A stretch of DNA of 47,040 nucleotides from Chara braunii (lineage: Eukaryota > Streptophyta > Charophyceae > Charales > Characeae): positions 172,922 through 219,961 of the forward strand of contig BFEA01000453.1 of assembly GCA_003427395.1 (NCBI GenBank). The letters are read 5' to 3'. How positions within the stretch are numbered: the stretch's first letter is position 1; each line of letters begins with the position of its first letter. A program made the translations under genes and the position numbers. The notes beneath the pieces are model-generated. The model saw nothing but the letters and a program-made list of their open reading frames with translations. It was not told where the DNA came from and searched no databases. Of this stretch, positions 41,197 through 47,040 are shown one piece after another.

Positions 41197-42158
41197 GGTG
41201 ACACCATAACTTTGCGCTATCGCAGTGTAATTGAAGAAGAACTCCTAGTTTCACTTAGCTTTCTCTCTGGTATTCGATTTGAATACGATGTAGTTGAAGA
41301 GACGTACTTGTATCTCTCACACATGATGACGTTGAGGAGGTTGGTCATGTTCAACTTCTCTGTAGGAACCTGTCTAGCGGTGACAAAGATTTTCTTGTTT
41401 ATCATTAACGTCAATGCAACTTTTTTCTCTCATGCCATCATATCTTTGAAACATTTGAAGGTGACTGACATTGACTGGGACTCCATGTCCCCTGTCTTTA
41501 GCCGCAATGCAATAAAACACCTTCTTTTTTCCATTGATTTTTTTTGTGTATAGGCCCGGAAGCTTCCCCTCTAGTCTTCTGACATATGGTTAGGGCACTT
41601 GTTATCATACAATGACAACCTCCCCGCTTCGAGCTTCTAAAAAAATGTTTTAGCAACGGCCATATCCAATCCTTATACGTCGCGACGTTCATGTATTTGC
41701 TCATCCTGTTTTATCAGTCTGCTTGCCACTTTGAATGCAAAGTCTCAGTCCAAAGATTTTTTTCACATGACCATCTCCCGCTGGTTCTTCTGATTATTTT
41801 TACCGCTAGTGTCGTTTTCAGAAACCTTTCAAGTTTCAACCCACAGCCTCGATTTTTTTATTCGAATGTCAAAAACTGTTTCTGTCTACACATATCTGTT
41901 GGAACGAGGACAACATTATACGGTCACCTCTCGTGTTGTCCTATATCGAAACATACAAATACCCGTGTTTGTGGCCGTCGTCGAAGTAAATGATGCACAC
42001 GCAGTCATAATATCGCAAACCATAACTGTCAACAACAACAGATCCCTTTATCGCAATTTTTTAATGACCTCCGAAGTATGTTGCCTAGCAACCGCGTATT
42101 AAAAGTATCTTTCGCACGCTTTCAATCAAAGTCCTTTGGAAGAACACGTGTTTTTTCC
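41197..42158 (-). other. Highly decayed stretch of the same element
   Basis: Short minus-strand frames with possible protein-like runs (GLYTKKINGKKKVFYCIA near 41550). Too broken to assign. Confidence 0.3.
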
Positions 42159-42374
42159 TCATTTCAGATCCTCTTCACAAGGCTTAATTGGAGCGAGCAC
42201 CAACTCCAGTGGTTCCCACGGAGCAGGATCATCCACAACCCTTGGAGCAGTTGGCCTCTCGATTATTGCATCGAGACATGCAACAATTCCCTTGTTCAAC
42301 TGTCGTTGATTAAATGTGATATTTCCCTCAGGAATCGAAAGAATCGACATGACATCTATGCAAACCCTTAGCAC
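42159..42374 (-). pseudogene. Unrecognised segment
   Basis: 71-codon frame with RVCIDVMSILSIPEGN, QLNKGIVACLDAIIERP and DDPAPWEPLELVL. It follows the basic segment 42784-42368 after a frameshift in an A/T homopolymer (42378-42391). Confidence 0.4.
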
Positions 42375-42784
42375 ATCTTTTTTTTTTTTGCCTCTCTATC
42401 GTACTTGAGAAAGAAACACCGTATCATGTCGACCGCAAGGGGGCTCTTCGTTTTCGGCTTGTTCTCAGTAAAGAGGTCAGACACACGAGGGTCGACCCCT
42501 TTGGAGTTGTCGCTTGAATCATATGACTTAGGGCGCCTTGATGAGTGTGCGCCCTTCTTTGGTTGTGATGTTTTGGGAACACGGTCGTTTGCTTTGTGTT
42601 TCTTAGCGGCTTCGTCAAACGTTTCCTGTGATGCATTAAAGGCACATCGAGCTTTATGCACAACTTCTTTCATGACTTGTTTCTTCATCACCGCTGATGT
42701 AAGGGATGCATCTGCTTTTTGTTTACCCCTCCTTTTCAAAGTTTTCCCCCTTGCTACCTCGTCGTCCCCTCCATCGTCCTCCAT
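42368..42784 (-). pseudogene. Lys/Arg-rich segment with nuclear localisation-type clusters
   Basis: 138-codon frame. TLKRRGKQK and KKGAHSSRRPK are bipartite-like basic clusters; the middle is Ala/Lys/Glu-rich and helical. Suits a nuclear DNA-associated protein, without a named domain. Confidence 0.4.
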
Positions 42785-42788
42785 ATCT

Positions 42789-43404
42789 TCACCTTACAGC
42801 CCTCACATTCTTCCCCATCATTGTCCGACCCAACACTTGACACACCGACTTCACACTCCATACCATCCAACGGTTTGTTCGCTCGTCAGATTGTTGGACG
42901 ACGTGTTGAAGATGTGTCTGCTGCAAGCGTGAAGTGGCAGCATTCGCAGAAGGTCTTGCGAGTCGTGATGGAGGTGTGGTAAGCACCTTCCTCTTCACAG
43001 GCTTATCCGAAGAGCCACCCCCCGAGCATCTGCTATATGTAATTACCTTCTCCTTCCCTTTTGAATGTTGCTGAGCAGTTGAAACAACTTGGTGTCGTTC
43101 TCCACAAGACCTCAAAACGCCAACGAAACTTTGGACCGAAGCGTCGTATGGAACAAGAGGTCTCGTGAATCGATGACCGTCATCGACCTTCAGGTATTGA
43201 CCACTTGTTGGTTTTATTAAGGAAATCAACCGGATGAACCATTTGAATGTCAGTTTCATCCCCCTTGAAGTTGAAAGGCTTTATAGTGAACACCTTCTGA
43301 CCGTATCCCTTGAACAGGGCAAGGTTGAGGCTGACTTTCTTATTGACACCGACCCAATCGGTGACTTGCTCATCGTAAACCGAAGTGAGGTGGAATTTCC
43401 TCAA
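42789..43404 (-). pseudogene. Unrecognised N-terminal segments of the element
   Basis: 43404-43180 has RKFHLTSVYDEQVTDWVGVNKKVSLNLALF and GYGQKVFTIKPFNFKGDE (fold-like). After a frame change, 43209-42789 has QYLKVDDGHRFTRPLVPYD, then Ser/Lys/Arg-rich disordered sequence. No domain recognised. Confidence 0.35.
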
Positions 43405-43724
43405 GTCTCAAGCGTCAACCTTGCCCTTCTCTGTCCTTGCCTTATCGACCACGGACTTCTCAATGTCACCACAGCAGTACTAATTCCCATCTCTGTCTTC
43501 CGTGAAAAAAACTCTATAGCACCACATCCAGCCTCATGGGTGCCACCCACCTAGTCAAAAGCCCAAAGCTTATCACGATAGAGTTTGAACCTATTGTTAA
43601 CCCTTTTCTCCTCATCTCCCGAATTCCTCTGTTTCTTTCCTGGACGGGCAAACATACGCAATGACCCACCAAAGAAATAAAGAATTGTGATCGCCATATC
43701 ACTAACTTCCACGAAACAACATAC

Positions 43725-44945
43725 CTTCTCCAGTGATCGTACAAGGGAGGGTCAAGCGTTCACCGAACAACTGACCATCTCCAATGATCGAACGGTAAAC
43801 GGTGTAACGTTTCACGAACGTTGGAACCTCTTTGGTGAACGGACTAAACAATGTCCAGCATTTGTGAAATTCCGGACGCTCTCCGGTGATCGGACCACAG
43901 AGGGTCCGACATTTCGTAAAACGTTGGACCCTCCCCGGTGATCAGACCACAGAGGGTCCGGCGTTTCGCAAACGTTGAACCCTCTCCGGTGACCGAACCG
44001 CAAAGGGTCGGACATTTGTAAATTATCGGACCCTCCCTGGTGATCGGACCACAGAGGGTCCGGCGTTTCACAAATGTTGGACTCTACGTTGCATAACGTA
44101 CACGTACGGGGCCTATTCGTACAAAACGTACAGGCAATATCTGTACAGGATTTGTAAGGGAACCTGTACGAGAACCTATACGAGAACATGTATGTTTTGT
44201 ACGCCCCTGTACGAAAAGAAAAAAAAACAAGTCGGCAAAAAAATCTGAAAAAAACATTATGTAATGCAACAACACAAAACAAACAACTTTGGCTGAGTAT
44301 CATCTCCAGATTCTTATTAGAATTTGAGAAAACGAGTAGCGTACGAGTACAGGAGTATGAATCCGTACTCAAACAAGGGTGCGTACAAGTGGCAACGCAG
44401 GTTGGACCGTCTCTGGTGATCAAACCCCGGAAAGGTCCGATGTTTGTAAAACGTCTGATCCTCTTTGGACACGAGAAGTATAGAAGGTCAAGCGTTCCAC
44501 AAACGTCAAACCCTTTACGGTGATCGAATTGCAAAAGGTCTGATGTTTCGTAAATGCTGGACCCTCTCCTTTGATCAGATCGTTGAAGGTTCAACGTTTT
44601 ACAAACGTTGGACCTTTTTCGGTTAGATAAAAAGAAGAGGGTCCGACGTTCCACACATATCGGGCCCTTTCCAATGATCGGACCGCAATGCATCTGACGT
44701 TTCACAAACGTCAGACCCTCTCCTTTCATCGGATTATTGGGGGTCTAGTATTTCGCAAATGTCAGACCCTTTGCGGGCTGAACACAAGAGAGGGTCCGAC
44801 GTTTGTAGAACGTCGGACCCTCTTCTTTTGATCGACCTGCAAAGAGTCTGCTGTTTATGAAACATCAAACGCAGGACCCTTTGTTGTCCAGTCACATGAG
44901 AGGGTCTTGAGTTCGTGAAACGCCGGACCCTTTCCAGCCTAATCT
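43725..44945. repeat. Palindromic ~52-bp minisatellite
   Basis: Units carry AGGGTCCGACGTTT and its complement AAACGTYGGACCCT, joined by CTCCGGTGATCGGACCACAG-like spacers. Unit starts near 43901, 43954, 44006 and 44054 give a period of about 52. Divergence rises after 44400. An unrelated segment interrupts it at 44086-44400. Confidence 0.8.
44086..44400. mobile_element. ~315-bp CGTAC-rich insertion in the minisatellite
   Basis: Non-repeat sequence, rich in GTACG/CGTAC words at both ends. It starts CGTTGC and ends GCAACG, a short inverted match, and is flanked by GTTGGAC on both sides (44076 and 44401). The flanking match could be a target duplication or just the repeat unit. Confidence 0.45.
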
Positions 44946-46670
44946 GACCTTTTTCGAAATATCGTATTTTTTTAACAAAAAAAAATAACAAATCCCTTGC
45001 GATTATCAGGGGGAGAGGAAAATTAATCCCCTCCCCATCGTTTTATCGCAGTTCCTACGTGGCATTATATCATCATGACCTTTTCCAAAACGTCGTAGCT
45101 TTCAAAGGAAAAAAAAAACAGCCAATCCCTGGCGATTGTGATGGGGAGCGAGACATCGATCCCCTCCCCATCGTTCCACCGCAGTTCCTACGAGGCATGA
45201 CATCATCATGACTTTTTTTGAAATATCTCATTTTTTTGAAACGAAATAAACAGCAAATCCCATACGATTCTCATAGGGAGAGGGAAATCGATCCCCTACC
45301 CATAGTTTCATCGGAGTTCCTACGTAGCATGACCCCATCATAACCTTTTGCCGAAATATGATTTAAATATCGCATTTTTTATAAGGAAAAAAAAACAGCA
45401 AATCCTTTGCAATTATGAAGGGAAGAGGGAGATTGATCCCCTCCAATCGTTCCATCATAATTCCTACGTGGCATAACATCATCATAACCTTTTTCGACAT
45501 ATCGTATTTTTCAAACAAAAAAAACCTAACAAATCCCTTGTGATTATCATGGGGAGAGGGAGATCGATTGTCTGCGAATGGTTCCATCGTGGTTCCTACG
45601 TGGCATTACATCATCATGACCTTTTCCGAAATATCTCATTTTTGCGAAGAAAAAAAAAACACAGCAAATCTCTTGCGATTATGATGGGGAGGTAGATCAA
45701 TCCCCTCCCCATCGTTCCATAACAAATCCTATATGACATTACATCAGCATGGCTTTTTTCGAAATATCCATTTCCCAAAGGAAAAAAAACAACAACAAAT
45801 CCCTTACAATTATGATGCGGAGAGGAAGATTGATCCCCTCCCCATCGTGCCATCAAATTCCTACATGCTATGACTCCCTCATGACCTTTTCCGAAATATC
45901 GCATTTTCCAAAAAAAAAAAACTTAGCAAATCCCTTGTGATTATCATGGGGAGAGGGAGATCGATCCCCTCCCCATCGTTCCATAGTAGTTCCTACGTGG
46001 TATTACATCATTATGACCTTCTTCAAAATATCTCATTTTTCGAAGAAAAAAACAACAGCAAATCCCTTGCGATTCTCATGGGGAGAGGGAGATCGATTCC
46101 CTCCCCATCGTTCCATTGCAGTTGAAACGTGGCATTACATCATCATGACCTTTTTCAAAATTTCTCATTTTTTGAAGAAAAAAAAACAGCAAATCCCTTG
46201 CGATTATCTTGGGGAAAGGGAGATTGATCCCCTCCTCATCGTTCCGTAGCACTTTTTAAGTGGCACTGCATCATCATGACCTTTTTCGAAATATCTCATA
46301 TTTTGAAGGGAAAAAAAACAGCAAACCAATTGCGATTAGCATGGGGAGAGGGAGATTGATTCCCTCTCCATTGCCCCATCACAGTTCCTACGTGACATTA
46401 CATCATCCTGACCTTTTTTGAAATATCACAATTTTCGAAGAAAAAAGACCAACAAATTCGTTCCGATTATCATGGGGAGAGGGGGATCGGTCGTCTCCCC
46501 ATCGTTCCATAGAAGTTCCTACGTGGCATTACATCAGCATGGCCTTTTTAAAAATATCTCATTCCGAAGAAAAACGAACAACAAATCTATTGTGATAACT
46601 ATCTATCAATCTCAAAGTCGGTCGTCTCCGTGAAAATGCTTCCCTTGCATTAACTCTTTTCCACAATGTA
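44946..46670. repeat. ~132-bp satellite, 13 units
   Basis: Unit: GACCTTTTTCGAAATATCTC, an A(8-10) run, CAGCAAATCCCTTGCGATTA, GGGGAGAGGGAGATCGATCC, CCTCCCCATCGTTCC, GTTCCTACGTGGCATTACATC. Units begin near 44946, 45077, 45210, 45342, 45486, 45618, 45751, 45882, 46015, 46147, 46279, 46410 and 46541. All are 131-133 bases except one of 144. Short open frames in it are repeat artefacts. Confidence 0.92.
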
Positions 46671-46966
46671 TAGTCGTGGTGATGCTCGTTAAGTCATTGT
46701 CTACGATAATGATAGATGTAACATAATGAAAGTTTTTTTGCTATAGTGAAATCAATACGATTTTCTTTGGAAAAAAACGTGGCCAACAGATATATTAGTG
46801 TTTTTTGTTTTCCTCAGGAAGGACGAACCTAAAAATGGAAGTTCTCTTCAGTAAATAAGAAGGGATCGTTTTGTGTACGACTCATAGTCATTATCATTCT
46901 GTGTCAATGAAGGTTGTGACATCACACGAATATTAATGTGTGAACATGTCGCGTGGAATAAGAAGG

Positions 46967-46968
<2 letters not shown>
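46671..46968. other. No recognisable gene
   Basis: About 300 bases of AT-leaning sequence between the satellite and the terminal microsatellite. Confidence 0.4.

Positions 46969-47040
<72 letters not shown>
46969..47040. repeat. (CT)n microsatellite at window end
   Basis: Pure CT run reaching the last base; its true length is unknown. Confidence 0.97.

Larger units (their letters stand above)
36860..43744 (-). mobile_element. Decayed multi-domain element: methyltransferase-like plus Ulp1-like
   Basis: Minus-strand series of coding remnants with consistent direction over about 6.9 kb: basic nuclear-type segments (43404-42368), a methyltransferase-like block (41196-40240), unknown conserved-looking blocks (39838-39117, 39017-38649) and a Ulp1-like protease (37491-36860). 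Microsatellites interrupt it at 37880-38400. The shared strand and the density of stop-broken frames suggest one old element or a pseudogene of one. No transposase, RT or terminal repeats were recognised, so the class is open. Confidence 0.45.

Noticed and set aside
44946-46670. Short open frames repeated along the satellite
   Set aside because: They recur with the 132-bp period and end in the A tracts; they are repeat translations.
1-47040. CRISPR array or bacterial operon
   Set aside because: Satellites have no spacer-repeat layout, and the retrotransposons, microsatellites and poly(A) insertions mark a eukaryotic genome.

Overview
This is a eukaryotic, repeat-dominated nuclear contig with no intact cellular gene that I can support. 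It has long microsatellites, poly(A)-tailed insertions, non-LTR elements ending in a zf-RVT type CxxC...H...C domain, a chromodomain Ty3/gypsy element, tRNA-like SINE heads and short inverted-repeat elements. Together these suggest a streptophyte (plant or charophyte-like green alga). That assignment is by style of repeats only and is not proven. One 245-base N gap (27395-27639) and single Ns in microsatellites mark an assembled draft contig.

Layout. 1-4600: a 1.5-kb sequence present twice in direct orientation, each copy carrying a complete type III hammerhead ribozyme, plus a third decayed hammerhead, all embedded in (CA)n tracts. 4600-12500: short poly(A)-tailed retroposons (SINE-B, tRNA-like heads, LINE-tail copies) and a 5'-truncated LINE (LINE-1, minus strand, about 5866-8640). 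13900-20430: a decayed Ty3/gypsy chromovirus-type retrotransposon on the minus strand (gag, protease, RT, RNase H, integrase, chromodomain). 20600-27400: accessory sequence with several strong inverted repeats and many copies of the LINE tail. 27640-34830 (possibly to 35270): a nearly full-length LINE (LINE-2, minus strand) with ORF1 and ORF2. It is interrupted by a 522-bp MITE whose removal together with one 2-bp duplication restores the reading frame. 36240-36515: a G-rich GGGGTAA-like array. 36860-43740: a decayed, minus-strand multi-domain element of unrecognised type, containing a Ulp1/SENP-like (C48) cysteine protease domain and a region resembling a permuted (beta-class) DNA methyltransferase. 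43730-44945: a palindromic ~52-bp minisatellite split by an insertion. 44946-46670: a ~132-bp satellite with 13 copies. The window ends in (CT)n.

How the parts relate. Both LINEs end in the same structured 3' tail: hairpin H1, then hairpin H2, then a third hairpin with a variable stem, then poly(A). About ten isolated copies of this tail are scattered through the window. They look like either SINEs borrowing the LINE tail or extreme 5' truncations mobilised by the LINE. The hammerhead pair would excise a 1,948-nt RNA from a transcript, as retrozyme-like elements do. The methyltransferase-like plus Ulp1-like element is the best candidate for an undescribed mobile system, but this copy is broken by stops and frameshifts. 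The strongest new observations are the hammerhead array, the LINE-tail RNA structure family and the methyltransferase/Ulp1 element.
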